Assembly (NCBI GenBank): GCA_905201685.1
Contig: CAJKOW010000002.1
Coordinates: 16,585-80,584, forward strand
Direction of reading: 5' to 3'
DNA length: 64,000 nt
Source: an uncultured Bacteroides sp.
GTDB lineage: Bacteria > Bacteroidota > Bacteroidia > Bacteroidales > Bacteroidaceae
Both the position numbers and the translations under genes were made by a program. Below, in pieces: positions 27,018-36,217 of this stretch (the first letter of the stretch is position 1; every line of letters starts with the position of its first letter). A model generated the notes under the pieces. The model did not search any database and was not told the DNA's origin. It saw nothing but the letters and a program-made list of their open reading frames with translations.

Positions 27018-29339
27018 ATGAGACACCTATACTACACCCTACAGACCCTGCTCCGCGGACATGGCGGCACCGTGGAGAAACTGGTTTCACTTACGTTGGG
27101 ACTGGTAATGGGCGTACTGCTCTTCGCACAGATAGCCTATGAGCTGAGCTTCGACCGCTTCTATCCGAACCCTGACACACTCGTCATGCTGCGCATGAGG
27201 AACGCGACCAAGGGAGTGCCCGAACCCGAATACAACTACAGTACCTACCGCCCCGCCGCGGCCAACCTCAGCGAGGCCTTCCCCGAACTGGTGGAGAGCG
27301 CTTGCCTGACCGCCGCTTTCTGGAAGCCCACCTTCTATAAGGACGACAAGAAACTGGAAGACATCCAGACCCTCTTTGCCGACACGGCCTACTTCGCCAC
27401 CACCGGCCTGACACTGCTTCAGGGCAACCCGAACGACCTGAACCTGATGGGCAACGCCTTCATCTCCGAAAGCAAAGCCCGTGAGCTTTATGGTGATGAA
27501 AGCCCCATCGGCAAGGTACTTTCCGTGGAGAAGCTGTTCAACGTCACCATCCGCGGCGTTTATGCCGACGTGCCCGGCAACACCATCATGCCCCACGACC
27601 TGCTGCTGTCCATGGCTGCCATGGACTGGGGCTACGGGGCAGGAACATGGGGAACGAACAACTTTTACGGTATCTTGTTCCGACTGAAGCAGCCCGCCGA
27701 TGTGGACGCCATGAACAGCCGCATTCAGAAGGCTGTGGAGCAATATACCGACACCCACCTGGGCGACGACGTGGTGACAGAGTACAGCGTCCTGCCCTTG
27801 TATAAGGTTTACCGTTCCTTTCCCGACAGCACGAGGCGGTTGGTCATCCTCGGCGTGCTGGGCTTCTCCATCTTCTTCGTGTCCATCCTGAACTACGTGC
27901 TGCGTGCCGTGGCCGCCATGAGCCGGCGGGCCAAGCAGGTGGGCGTGCACAAGTGCAGCGGTGCCGACGGCTGGCACATCCTCTCGATGTTCCTCTGGGA
28001 AACGGGGCTGCTGGTGGCGGCTTCCATCGTGTGTGGCGGACTGTTGCTTTGGGTGCTGCACGAGCCGGTGGAAGAACTGTTGGGCAGCCGCCTGACCGAC
28101 CTCTTCACGTGGCAGACGCTCTACGTTCCGCTGGGCACGGTGCTGTTGCTCTTCCTCGTGGCGGGAGTGGTGCCCGGTCGAATCTATGCCCGCATCCCCG
28201 TGACGCAGGTGTTCCGCCGCTATACCGACGGCAAGCGTTCGTGGAAGCGGGGGCTGCTGACGGTGCAGTTCATCGGCGTGGCGTTTATCGGCGGGTTGCT
28301 GCTGACTACCGTGTGGCAGTATCACGACCTGATGACCCGCAGCGTGGGCTTCCGTGCCGAAGGACTGGCCATCGGAATCGTTACGGGCGACATCCAGCGG
28401 GCGCAAGGTGTGGCCGACGCCATCCGTCGTGAGCCTTATGTAGAGGCCGTGGCGGGCAGTGGAAACAATCTGCTGGCTCATTACAGCACCAACCGACTGA
28501 CCGACAATCAGGGTAACTTTATCTGCCCCCTGCACTTCATGATGATAGAAAAGGAGATGCCCCAGGTGGTAGGCATGACGCTGCTCGAAGGCCATTGGCC
28601 GCAGCATCGGGGCGAAGCCATCGTAGGGCGCACTACGGTAGAGACGCTAAAGTGGGGCGATACCGCCATCGGCCGTCAGTTGCCCATCGACCTCTCCTGG
28701 TCGGGACTGGAAGAACCGGCCATCGTAACAGGCGTGGTAGAGGATGTACGCAACATGGGCTTCTTCCAGGAACAGACCTGCACCGCCTTCATCCTGAACG
28801 ACCGCATCCGCACCTTCAACGTCCGCCTGAAGGCCCCGCTGGACGAGAACCTGAAGCGTCTGAACGCCTTCGTCAAGTCCACTTATCCCAATCTGGCACT
28901 GGAGTTCACCACCTATCAGGACGTCCGCCGCGAGCAGAATGCCAGTGTTTCGGCCTTCCGCAACACGGTGTGGGTCACTACCGCCTGCATCATCCTTATC
29001 GTGCTGATGGGGCTCATCGGCTACGTTAGCGACGAGACGCAGCGCCGCAGCAAGGAGATTGCCGTCCGCAAGGTGAACGGTGCCGAAGCCTCCGACATCC
29101 TGCGTCTGCTCTCGGTGGACATTCTGAAGATAGCCGTCGTAGCTGTAGCAATAGGCATGGTAGCGGCGTGGTACGTCTCCGGACAGTGGATGCAGCAGTT
29201 TGCCGACTGCCGTCTGCTTTCGCCCGTGTGGTATGTTCTGCTCGCCCTCCTGCTGCTGGTGCTCGTCGTGGCAGTGGTGGTGCTGAAGGCGTGGCGGATA
29301 GCGAACGAGAATCCGGTGCTGAGCATTAAGAGTGAATAG
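27018..29339 (+). CDS. ABC transporter permease, FtsX/MacB type (second paralog)
   Basis: This 773-residue protein repeats the layout of the permease at 23712. It has an N-terminal helix (SLTLGLVMGVLLFAQIAYEL), an extracytoplasmic MacB_PCD-like domain, a central helix bundle with RRAKQVGVHKCSGA, a second soluble domain, and a terminal bundle with RRSKEIAVRKVNGAEASDIL. Both proteins end WRIANENPVLSIKSE. They are therefore tandem paralogs that probably work as a heteromeric pair or as parallel systems. The membrane fusion protein and TolC-like partner found in many such loci are not present in this window. Confidence 0.9.
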   Translation: MRHLYYTLQTLLRGHGGTVEKLVSLTLGLVMGVLLFAQIAYELSFDRFYPNPDTLVMLRMRNATKGVPEPEYNYSTYRPAAANLSEAFPELVESACLTAAFWKPTFYKDDKKLEDIQTLFADTAYFATTGLTLLQGNPNDLNLMGNAFISESKARELYGDESPIGKVLSVEKLFNVTIRGVYADVPGNTIMPHDLLLSMAAMDWGYGAGTWGTNNFYGILFRLKQPADVDAMNSRIQKAVEQYTDTHLGDDVVTEYSVLPLYKVYRSFPDSTRRLVILGVLGFSIFFVSILNYVLRAVAAMSRRAKQVGVHKCSGADGWHILSMFLWETGLLVAASIVCGGLLLWVLHEPVEELLGSRLTDLFTWQTLYVPLGTVLLLFLVAGVVPGRIYARIPVTQVFRRYTDGKRSWKRGLLTVQFIGVAFIGGLLLTTVWQYHDLMTRSVGFRAEGLAIGIVTGDIQRAQGVADAIRREPYVEAVAGSGNNLLAHYSTNRLTDNQGNFICPLHFMMIEKEMPQVVGMTLLEGHWPQHRGEAIVGRTTVETLKWGDTAIGRQLPIDLSWSGLEEPAIVTGVVEDVRNMGFFQEQTCTAFILNDRIRTFNVRLKAPLDENLKRLNAFVKSTYPNLALEFTTYQDVRREQNASVSAFRNTVWVTTACIILIVLMGLIGYVSDETQRRSKEIAVRKVNGAEASDILRLLSVDILKIAVVAVAIGMVAAWYVSGQWMQQFADCRLLSPVWYVLLALLLLVLVVAVVVLKAWRIANENPVLSIKSE

Positions 29340-29445
29340 GGGGGAGTTTTACTTTTTTTCGGGCACGGATTACATGGAAAGACACGGATTGTTTTATTCA
29401 ACGCAAATTCCTGGCAAGAATCATCGGCCATACAATAAATCTCTG

Positions 29446-29453
29446 TAACTTTG
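29446..29453 (+). promoter_or_regulatory. -7 element for the TlpA-like gene
   Basis: TAACTTTG matches the -7 consensus. No clear -33 box. It supports a separate transcript starting after the ABC genes. Confidence 0.45.
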
Positions 29454-29502
29454 ACCCCCGATAACATCGTGGTTATTGATTTAAGTTAATAAGAACAGAG
29501 AT

Positions 29503-30630
29503 ATGAAAAATGTGTATATGATGCTGCTTGGTGCAGGCTTGCTGACTGCCTGCCAACCAGCGGCGAAGATGGATGTCAGCGGCATGCTGAATGGGATTGA
29601 AAGTGATACGTTGCTGGTCAACCACAGGCCGGTAGGCGAGGGGGAGGCGCAGCTCGATACAGTGCCTATGCAGAACGGGCAGTTTGCCTTCAATGTGGGC
29701 GACAGCGTGCTGAAGCAAGTCTACATCTACGCCAAACCTTCGGGCAACGGCGCTATCAGTATGCAGGCTTTAGGACTGATACTACTGCCCGGTCGCCCCG
29801 TCACGGTGAGCGGCACGCTGGAGGATTACCGTTTGGGCGGCGACGCCTTCTACGAGGCTTGCAACGAGCTGAACGACCAGCTGCGCCCCTGCATCCTGAA
29901 GCTCGATTCGCTTCGTGAGGTATGTATGCAGATGGAGAAGGACGGGATTCCGTCCGACAGCATCCGCAAGGCTTATACGCCTTCACGAGAGTTCCTGGAC
30001 CGTATGCAAGACCTGCGCTGCGACTTTATCCGGAGCCATGCAGATCAGGAGGTGGCCGTCTATGCGCTGTCGCGCGACTTGTCGATGCAGAGGGTAGGCG
30101 AGATGCTCGACGTAGTGGCCGAGCCTGTACGTACGGGGGTAATGGCGCCCTTGTATCGTCAGGTGAAGGAGGGTTACGACAAAGAGATGGAACGTCGTGC
30201 GGCAGCCGAGTGGGTGAAGGAAGGCAATCCGGCTCCCGACTTCACACTGAAAGATCTCAAGGGCAATGACTTTACGCTTTCTTCGCTTCGTGGCAAGTAT
30301 GTAGTGCTCGACTTCTGGGGCAGTTGGTGCGGCTGGTGCATAAAAGGTGTGCCCGACATGAAGAAGGCTTACGCCAAGCATAAGGCCAAAGTGGAGTTTG
30401 TAGGCATTGACTGTCGCGACACGGAAGAAAAATGGCGTAAGGCCGTAGCAGAGCACGACATGCCCTGGCTGCACGTTCGCAACGAGGGAAAGCCCGATGT
30501 ATCGGTGCTTTATGCCGTCCGTGGCTATCCGACAAAGATTGTTCTTAGCCCCGAAGGCACGATTCTGAAGATTGTGGTAGGCGAGGACCCCGAGTTTTAC
30601 AGCTATTTGGATGAATTGCTGAATTCTTAA
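29503..30630 (+). CDS. TlpA-like thiol-disulfide lipoprotein with DUF4369-type N terminus
   Basis: This 375-residue protein has a lipoprotein signal ending LLTAC (Cys17), a DUF4369-like beta domain (about 20-120), a helical linker, and a C-terminal thioredoxin fold (about 245-375). The redox motif WGSWCGWC carries Cys276 and Cys279, and a cis-Pro appears in VRGYPTKIVL. It probably reduces or isomerises disulfides in the periplasm while anchored to a membrane. Such fusions are common in Bacteroidales; the partner proteins are unknown. Confidence 0.9.
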   Translation: MKNVYMMLLGAGLLTACQPAAKMDVSGMLNGIESDTLLVNHRPVGEGEAQLDTVPMQNGQFAFNVGDSVLKQVYIYAKPSGNGAISMQALGLILLPGRPVTVSGTLEDYRLGGDAFYEACNELNDQLRPCILKLDSLREVCMQMEKDGIPSDSIRKAYTPSREFLDRMQDLRCDFIRSHADQEVAVYALSRDLSMQRVGEMLDVVAEPVRTGVMAPLYRQVKEGYDKEMERRAAAEWVKEGNPAPDFTLKDLKGNDFTLSSLRGKYVVLDFWGSWCGWCIKGVPDMKKAYAKHKAKVEFVGIDCRDTEEKWRKAVAEHDMPWLHVRNEGKPDVSVLYAVRGYPTKIVLSPEGTILKIVVGEDPEFYSYLDELLNS

Positions 30631-30690
30631 AAACAATTAGCCCCTGCCGTTGTTACACTATGATTAACGTTATGCTAATCTGTAGTTGAT

Positions 30691-31956
30691 ATGAAGAATA
30701 TATGGAATGACTTGAAGCGGAAAGACCATAAACGTTATCTGGGTGGTCTGGATGTCTTCAGATACATCGGTCCCGGACTGCTGGTGACGGTAGGATTCAT
30801 CGATCCGGGCAATTGGGCTTCGAACTTTGCGGCGGGCTCCGAGTTTGGCTATTCGCTGTTGTGGGTGGTTACGCTGTCCACGGTGATGCTCATCATCTTG
30901 CAGCACAATGTGGCGCATCTGGGCATCGTGACGGGGCTTTGCCTCTCCGAAGCGGCTACCCGATACACGCCGTCGTGGGTGTCGCGCCCCATTCTGGGCA
31001 CGGCGGTGCTGGCTTCCATCTCGACCTCGCTGGCCGAGATTCTGGGCGGAGCCATCGCCTTGCAGATGCTGTTCGGCATCCCCATCGTATGGGGGGCGGT
31101 GCTGACTACGGCCTTTGTGCTGGTCATGCTGTTCACCAATTCGTACAAGAAGATAGAGCGGTCCATCATCGCATTTGTGTCCGTGATAGGGCTTTCGTTC
31201 ATTTACGAGCTGTTTCTGGTCAAGATAGACTGGCCGCAGGCCGTGCAGGGGTGGGTGACACCTTCGTTCCCCGACGGAAGCATGATTATCGTGATGAGCG
31301 TGCTGGGCGCCGTGGTGATGCCCCACAACTTGTTTCTGCATTCCGAGGTCATTCAGAGCCACGAATACAACAAGCAGGACGACGCTTCTATCCGCAAGGT
31401 GCTGAAGTACGAACTGTTCGACACGCTGTTCTCCATGATTGTGGGCTGGGCCATCAACAGTGCGATGATACTGCTGGCGGCATCCACCTTCTATCAGGCA
31501 GGTGTGCAGGTCGAGGAACTGCAACAGGCCAAGTCGCTGCTCGAACCGCTGCTGGGCAACAATGCGGCAGTCGTCTTTGCCCTGGCGTTGCTCATGGCCG
31601 GCATCTCGTCCACCATCACCAGCGGCATGGCGGCAGGCTCCATATTTGCCGGCATCTTCGGCGAGTCCTACCACATCAAGGACAGCCACTCGCAGATAGG
31701 AGTGGTGCTCTCGCTGGGCATTGCCTTGCTGATGATATTCTTCATAGGCGACCCGTTCAAGGGGCTGCTTATATCCCAAATGGTGCTGAGCATTCAGCTG
31801 CCTTTCACGGTGTTCTTGCAGGTCGGCCTCACCTCGTCGCGCAAGGTGATGGGGCAGTATGTCAACAGCCGCTGGAACGCGCTGGTGCTGTATGCCATCG
31901 CAGCCGCGGTGACTGTGCTGAACCTGATGCTGCTGTGGGAGGTGATAGCCGGATAA
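30691..31956 (+). CDS. Nramp family divalent metal transporter
   Basis: This 421-residue membrane protein has about 11 transmembrane segments and the Nramp metal-site motifs: DPGN in helix 1 (Asp38, Asn41) and MPH in helix 6 (Met210, His212). Family members import Mn(II) or Fe(II) with protons. The N terminus (YIGPGLLVTVGFIDPGNWASN) is a close family match. No regulatory metal box was recognised upstream. The C_GCAxxG_C_C gene follows 45 bp later and may be cotranscribed. Confidence 0.93.
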   Translation: MKNIWNDLKRKDHKRYLGGLDVFRYIGPGLLVTVGFIDPGNWASNFAAGSEFGYSLLWVVTLSTVMLIILQHNVAHLGIVTGLCLSEAATRYTPSWVSRPILGTAVLASISTSLAEILGGAIALQMLFGIPIVWGAVLTTAFVLVMLFTNSYKKIERSIIAFVSVIGLSFIYELFLVKIDWPQAVQGWVTPSFPDGSMIIVMSVLGAVVMPHNLFLHSEVIQSHEYNKQDDASIRKVLKYELFDTLFSMIVGWAINSAMILLAASTFYQAGVQVEELQQAKSLLEPLLGNNAAVVFALALLMAGISSTITSGMAAGSIFAGIFGESYHIKDSHSQIGVVLSLGIALLMIFFIGDPFKGLLISQMVLSIQLPFTVFLQVGLTSSRKVMGQYVNSRWNALVLYAIAAAVTVLNLMLLWEVIAG

Positions 31957-32001
31957 GAAATGTGTAAAAAAACGAAAGTATAGAGTTATAAGGAGAAAAC
32001 A

Positions 32002-32457
32002 ATGGAATTGGAAGAACGTATCGGAAAGGCGGTCGAGCTTTTCAAAAGTGGTTTTAACTGCTCGCAGTCGGTAGTGGTAGCTTTTGCTGACATGTATGGC
32101 TTCACCGAAGAACAGGCATTGCACATGTCGGCATCGTTTGGCGGCGGCATCGGGCGCATGCGTATGACGTGTGGCGCGGCGTGTGGGCTGTTTATGCTGG
32201 CCGGACTGGAGAAGTGTGCCCTCGAAGGCAAGGACCGCACCAGCAAGGCCGAAAACTACGCATTGGTGCAGCGGCTGGCCGAAGAATTCAAGAAGCGGAA
32301 CGGATCGCTGACCTGCGCCGAACTGCTGGGGCTGAAGAAGCCCGAAGGCAGCAGCATGCCCGAAGAACGCACGGCTCAGTACTACGCCAAGCGCCCCTGC
32401 GCACGCATGGTGGAAGAAGCTGCCCGCATTTGGGTGGAACATCTGCAAGGGAAGTGA
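32002..32457 (+). CDS. C_GCAxxG_C_C family protein (putative redox-active)
   Basis: This 151-residue protein contains the family's cysteine pattern: NCSQSV near the N terminus, then FGGGIGRMRMTCGAACGLFML, with further cysteines at LEKC and LTCAELL and near the end (RPCARMV). The family is described as putative redox-active or membrane-associated and has no settled biochemical role. It lies 45 bp after the Nramp gene, so metal or redox homeostasis is a reasonable but unproven context. Confidence 0.85.
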   Translation: MELEERIGKAVELFKSGFNCSQSVVVAFADMYGFTEEQALHMSASFGGGIGRMRMTCGAACGLFMLAGLEKCALEGKDRTSKAENYALVQRLAEEFKKRNGSLTCAELLGLKKPEGSSMPEERTAQYYAKRPCARMVEEAARIWVEHLQGK

Positions 32458-32670
32458 TGTTTCCCTGATTTCCCGTTACGACAGCATCGTTTGTCAGCCG
32501 ATGCCGGACCGTATGTCATCGCTCGTCACATGCTTTGTTAGCGCAGCTCACATTGCTTGTCGTGGACGATAGCATTTGCCGTGTCCGCTTAGAGTGTCAT
32601 TCTACAGAATCCAACTTCTTATAATATAAAATAAAATTACTATTTTGCAAAATGGGCATCATAGACGTTG

Positions 32671-33061
32671 AGGGCTCATTTTAGGGCTCAGGTTCACTAT
32701 GAGCCTTCCCTACGGGTCAATTTTCAATAAATAACTGATTTTCAGACGAGTGTACAAAATCTACAATCGGGTGCTTGTAGGCGTAATACCTTCTCGACAA
32801 AGGGAACGAAAGTGTTAAAACAAGCCTATAATATAATATAATTTCTTAATTCAAAGAACGATTGGTGATAAAGAATGGCAAATGAATCGACATTTGCGTA
32901 CTGCGTTACTGATCTTTTTCATTAGTGAAAACTTTTCAATGATTTGCTTTTAAAAATAGACAGTCATATACAATATAAATATTTACAAAATGTCGCCGAA
33001 TGGCCTAAAAACGACCCCATAGGGAAGGCTCATAGTGAGCCTGAGCCCTAAAATGAGCCCT
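32671..33061. mobile_element. Non-coding element bounded by 48-bp inverted repeats
   Basis: The left arm (32671-32718) and right arm (33013-33061) are reverse complements over about 48 bp with one substitution and one small length difference. Both arms begin AGGGCTCATTTTAGGGCTCA when read inward. The 294-bp interior is AT-rich and encodes no protein. This is the form of a MITE or other non-autonomous element, although no target-site duplication is evident. Confidence 0.55.
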
Positions 33062-33141
33062 AACTTTTTGTAATAATCTGATGTATAATGATTTAAGTTT
33101 TTGAGCTGGGGTAAATAGACAACTTCGAGGTTTTAATATAT

Positions 33142-33158
33142 TTACAAATTATTTGTAA
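33142..33158. promoter_or_regulatory. 17-nt palindrome of unknown role
   Basis: TTACAAATTATTTGTAA has perfect 8-bp arms around one base. It lies 102 bp beyond the 3' end of a minus-strand gene and is not near a start codon. Confidence 0.3.
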
Positions 33159-33260
33159 CATACAACTTCTTAGTTATTTACATAATGGATAAACATGAAA
33201 GCATAATGCGATTTTACACGTCTGAAAATTTCTCCGTCATAAACGCTTCACGACCATTGA

Positions 33261-33575
33261 TCAGTCGTAATATTCAATCTTCATCGCATCGCTAACCGGA
33301 AAGTCTTCGTGCAAGCCGTCGCCGTACTGATAGACAAGCTTGAGACCGCGATAGACGGAAGGCACCTTCAGGCTATCCAGCAGATGCCACTTGGGTCTGC
33401 CGAAGTCATACGAGCTTCTGTCCAACACAATGCGGTTCGACACATAATCGAACCGGTAATAACCTCCGCCGATGCAGTGTTCACCGGGCTGTAGCAAGTC
33501 TTTATGCTGACAAACCATGCCCAGGCGGAAATATCCGTCTTGGGTGATAATGAATTTGGGTAATGTCATATTCAT
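33261..33575 (-). CDS. Hypothetical protein
   Basis: This 104-residue soluble protein is rich in Tyr and Asp (GGGYYRFDYVSNRIVLDRSSYDFGRPKWHLL) with a predicted mixed alpha/beta character and no signal peptide or membrane segment. I do not recognise a family. Its codon use and amino-acid composition look like real Bacteroidales protein rather than a chance frame. Neighbours give no functional hint: repeat-rich DNA on one side and a 374-bp intergenic stretch on the other. Confidence 0.6.
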   Translation of the reverse strand: MNMTLPKFIITQDGYFRLGMVCQHKDLLQPGEHCIGGGYYRFDYVSNRIVLDRSSYDFGRPKWHLLDSLKVPSVYRGLKLVYQYGDGLHEDFPVSDAMKIEYYD

Positions 33576-33949
33576 GTTGCAGTTGATGGTTTCAGAGTCT
33601 GTTCCATTATTCCTTAAATATCTGAATCAAGTTTTGCGACATGTGCAGAACTCGAAAAATGAATCACAAAACCGGTCCGGCCGATCAGCAACATAGCGGC
33701 AGTACATGTCCTATGTATGCTGAATCCCAAAGGGCATCCTTTGGCTGTTTCATCCGCAAAATTGGCATTATTTTTATTTTTTCCTCTCAATTTTCCGCTT
33801 TTTCTTACATTATCAGGAAAAAAAAGAGTAAAAACGTGCTATAGAACATAAAAATAACTATATTTGCAGCTGAAATAATATCTGAATCAACTGATAAACG
33901 CGACTCAGACATTATAAAGCATGTCTAACTAAACTAAAATTTGAAGAAA
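33576..33949. other. 374-bp intergenic region
   Basis: Apart from a TATATTTG -7 box at 33859-33866, nothing is recognised here. A 67-codon frame on the plus strand looks random. Confidence 0.6.
33859..33866 (+). promoter_or_regulatory. -7 element for the winged-helix gene
   Basis: TATATTTG followed by GC matches the -7 consensus, giving a leader of about 80 nt. No clear -33 box. Confidence 0.5.
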
Positions 33950-34150
33950 ATGTTAAAAGAAAAAGCAGGCGAAATTGCTGGAAAGATTTGGAATGCACTG
34001 AATGGAACCGAAGGACTGACTGCCAAGCAACTGAAGAAAGCAACTAAGTTAATTGACAAAGATATGTTCTTGGGACTCGGTTGGTTGTTGAGAGAAGACA
34101 AAATCTCAGCAGAAGAAGTAGAAGGTGAACTGTTCTTCAAGCTGAATTAA
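33950..34150 (+). CDS. Small winged-helix protein, DUF2582 type
   Basis: This 66-residue protein (MLKEKAGEIAGKIW...) is a single winged helix: LTAKQLKKATKL as helix-turn-helix core, FLGLGWLLREDKI as recognition helix and wing start, VEGELFFKL as the final strand. It matches the DUF2582 small winged-helix family common in Bacteroidales, whose DNA targets are unknown. ATG 33950 is preferred over a TTG three codons upstream. It has its own -7 box and a strong terminator, so it is monocistronic. Confidence 0.85.
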   Translation: MLKEKAGEIAGKIWNALNGTEGLTAKQLKKATKLIDKDMFLGLGWLLREDKISAEEVEGELFFKLN

Positions 34151-34177
34151 GCAGACGAGATTCATAAAAGTATTAAG

Positions 34178-34220
34178 AAAAATGTGTTGATGCAGTGCTT
34201 TCTGTTATCAACACATTTTT
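34178..34220 (+). terminator. Terminator after the winged-helix gene
   Basis: A perfect 14-bp stem (34178-34191 with 34207-34220), 15-nt loop, and a run of eight Ts. Confidence 0.9.
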
Positions 34221-34295
34221 TTTGCACCTGTATTTTTCCTTCTGACGGCTCTTGTCTGCTCGAAAGAAAAAAATACTCAAAACAGGTTTCAATAG

Positions 34296-34327
34296 TTTGT
34301 ACGCCTCTTAGCTTTTCACTATCTTTG
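34296..34327 (+). promoter_or_regulatory. lepA promoter
   Basis: TTTG at 34296-34299, 20 bp spacer, TATCTTTG at 34320-34327: a full match to the Bacteroidota vegetative consensus, 26 bp before the ATG. Confidence 0.85.
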
Positions 34328-34353
34328 CACACCCAAAAAGAGAACTATTGAAA

Positions 34354-36135
34354 ATGAAGAATATACGTAACTTTTGTATCATTGCCCACATTGACCACGG
34401 GAAATCGACGCTGGCAGACCGATTGCTGGAATTTACCAATACCATACAAATCACCGAAGGACAAATGCTGGATGATATGGACCTGGAACGCGAACGCGGT
34501 ATCACCATTAAAAGCCATGCCATCCAAATGGAATATGTATATAAAGGTGAAAAATATATTCTGAACCTGATTGATACTCCGGGACATGTGGACTTTTCGT
34601 ACGAAGTGTCGCGTTCCATAGCAGCTTGCGAAGGTGCCTTACTCATTGTCGATGCATCGCAGGGCGTACAGGCGCAGACCATCTCGAACCTCTATATGGC
34701 CATCGAGCACGATCTGGAAATTATTCCCGTCATCAACAAATGCGATATGGCCAGTGCCATGCCCGACGAAGTAGAAGACGAAATCGTAGAACTGCTGGGA
34801 TGCAAGCGCGAGGAGATTATCCGCGCGTCGGGCAAGACCGGCATGGGAGTCGAAGAGATTCTGGCCGCCGTCATCGAACGCATCCCCCATCCCGAAGGCG
34901 ACGAGAACGCCCCGCTGCAGGCCTTGATTTTCGACTCCGTATTCAACTCCTTCCGCGGCATCATCGCCTATTTCAAAATCGAGAACGGCGTCATCCGCAA
35001 AGGCGACAAAGTGAAATTCTTCAACACGGGCAAGGAATACGACGCCGACGAGGTAGGCGTGCTGAAAATGGATATGGTGCCACGCGACGAGCTGCGCACA
35101 GGCGACGTAGGCTATATCATTTCGGGCATCAAGACCTCGCGCGAAGTAAAGGTGGGCGACACCATCACACACATTGCCCGCCCGTGCGACAAAGCCATCG
35201 CCGGCTTCGAGGAAGTAAAACCGATGGTCTTTGCCGGTGTCTATCCCATCGAGGCCGAGGACTTTGAAGACCTGCGTTCGTCGCTGGAGAAGCTGCAGCT
35301 GAACGATGCTTCGCTGACCTTCCAGCCCGAGTCGTCGCTGGCGCTGGGATTCGGTTTCCGCTGCGGATTCCTGGGCTTGCTCCACATGGAGATTGTGCAG
35401 GAACGACTCGACCGCGAGTTCGACATGAACGTCATCACCACCGTGCCCAACGTATCCTATAACGTGTACGACAAGCAGGGACACGTCATGGAGGTGCACA
35501 ACCCCGGCAGCATGCCCGACATCACCATGATCGACCACATCGAAGAGCCCTACATCCGCGCGTCGGTCATCACGACCACCGACTACATCGGCCCCATCAT
35601 GACCCTCTGCCTGGGCAAGCGTGGCGAACTGGTGAAGCAGGAATACATCTCGGGCAACCGCGTAGAAATCTACTACGACATGCCGCTGGGCGAAATCGTC
35701 ATCGACTTCTACGACAAGCTGAAGAGTATCTCCAAGGGATATGCCTCGTTCGACTATCACCCCAACGGCTTCCGTCCGTCAAAGTTGGTGAAGCTTGACA
35801 TCCTGCTGAACGGCGAACCGGTCGATGCACTTTCTACGCTGACCCATTTCGATAACGCTTACGAACTGGGACGTCGCATGTGCGAGAAGCTGAAAGAACT
35901 GATTCCGCGCCAGCAGTTCGAAATAGCCATTCAGGCAGCCATCGGCGCCAAAATCATAGCCCGCGAAACCATCAAGGCCGTCCGCAAGGATGTGACCGCG
36001 AAGTGCTACGGTGGCGACGTGAGCCGTAAGCGCAAGCTGCTCGAAAAGCAGAAGCGGGGTAAGAAACGCATGAAACAGATCGGAAACGTGGAAGTGCCGC
36101 AGAAAGCGTTCCTGGCGGTACTGAAGCTGGATTAA
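34354..36135 (+). CDS. lepA: Elongation factor 4 (LepA)
   Basis: This 593-residue translational GTPase back-translocates stalled ribosomes or aids initiation. It has the G1 motif AHIDHGKST, switch [11 protein letters not shown]4 NKCD, an EF-G-like domain III/V, and the LepA-specific C-terminal domain ([33 protein letters not shown]). Length is standard. ATG 34354 is chosen over an in-frame TTG two codons upstream because it gives the usual [12 protein letters not shown] start. A strong promoter precedes it. Confidence 0.98.
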   Translation: MKNIRNFCIIAHIDHGKSTLADRLLEFTNTIQITEGQMLDDMDLERERGITIKSHAIQMEYVYKGEKYILNLIDTPGHVDFSYEVSRSIAACEGALLIVDASQGVQAQTISNLYMAIEHDLEIIPVINKCDMASAMPDEVEDEIVELLGCKREEIIRASGKTGMGVEEILAAVIERIPHPEGDENAPLQALIFDSVFNSFRGIIAYFKIENGVIRKGDKVKFFNTGKEYDADEVGVLKMDMVPRDELRTGDVGYIISGIKTSREVKVGDTITHIARPCDKAIAGFEEVKPMVFAGVYPIEAEDFEDLRSSLEKLQLNDASLTFQPESSLALGFGFRCGFLGLLHMEIVQERLDREFDMNVITTVPNVSYNVYDKQGHVMEVHNPGSMPDITMIDHIEEPYIRASVITTTDYIGPIMTLCLGKRGELVKQEYISGNRVEIYYDMPLGEIVIDFYDKLKSISKGYASFDYHPNGFRPSKLVKLDILLNGEPVDALSTLTHFDNAYELGRRMCEKLKELIPRQQFEIAIQAAIGAKIIARETIKAVRKDVTAKCYGGDVSRKRKLLEKQKRGKKRMKQIGNVEVPQKAFLAVLKLD

Positions 36136-36153
36136 TACCCCTAATAACCGCGG

Positions 36154-36194
36154 GGAGGATGCTCTCTTTCCATAGGACTGTCTTGGTGTCCTCC
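36154..36194 (+). terminator. Weak candidate terminator after lepA
   Basis: GGAGGAT at 36154-36160 can pair with GTCCTCC at 36188-36194, followed by TCCTTTTTAATTTTT. The stem is short and imperfect, but the T-tract is good. Confidence 0.4.
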
Positions 36195-36217
36195 TCCTTT
36201 TTAATTTTTATTATTCA

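Larger units (their letters stand above)
32458..33260. other. Gene-poor 800-bp region
   Basis: No credible coding frame on either strand. It holds a 48-bp inverted repeat enclosing about 300 bp (32671-33061) and a 17-nt palindrome (33142-33158). The rest is AT-rich sequence without recognised features. Confidence 0.7.

Noticed and set aside
27087..28607. 506-codon open frame on the minus strand
   Set aside because: Shadow of the second permease; no family motif.
30670..32448. 592-codon open frame on the minus strand
   Set aside because: Antisense to the Nramp and C_GCAxxG_C_C genes, with the same His/Gln-rich composition of a shadow frame.
32719..33012. Invertible promoter between the 48-bp inverted repeats
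   Set aside because: No TAnnTTTG box on either strand of the interior, no invertase gene adjacent and no gene close enough downstream; inversion itself is not excluded.
33641..33844. 67-codon plus-strand frame
   Set aside because: Low-complexity C terminus, no conserved motif, and it lies in an intergenic spacer.
34639..35760. 373-codon open frame on the minus strand
   Set aside because: Antisense to lepA, which is certain.
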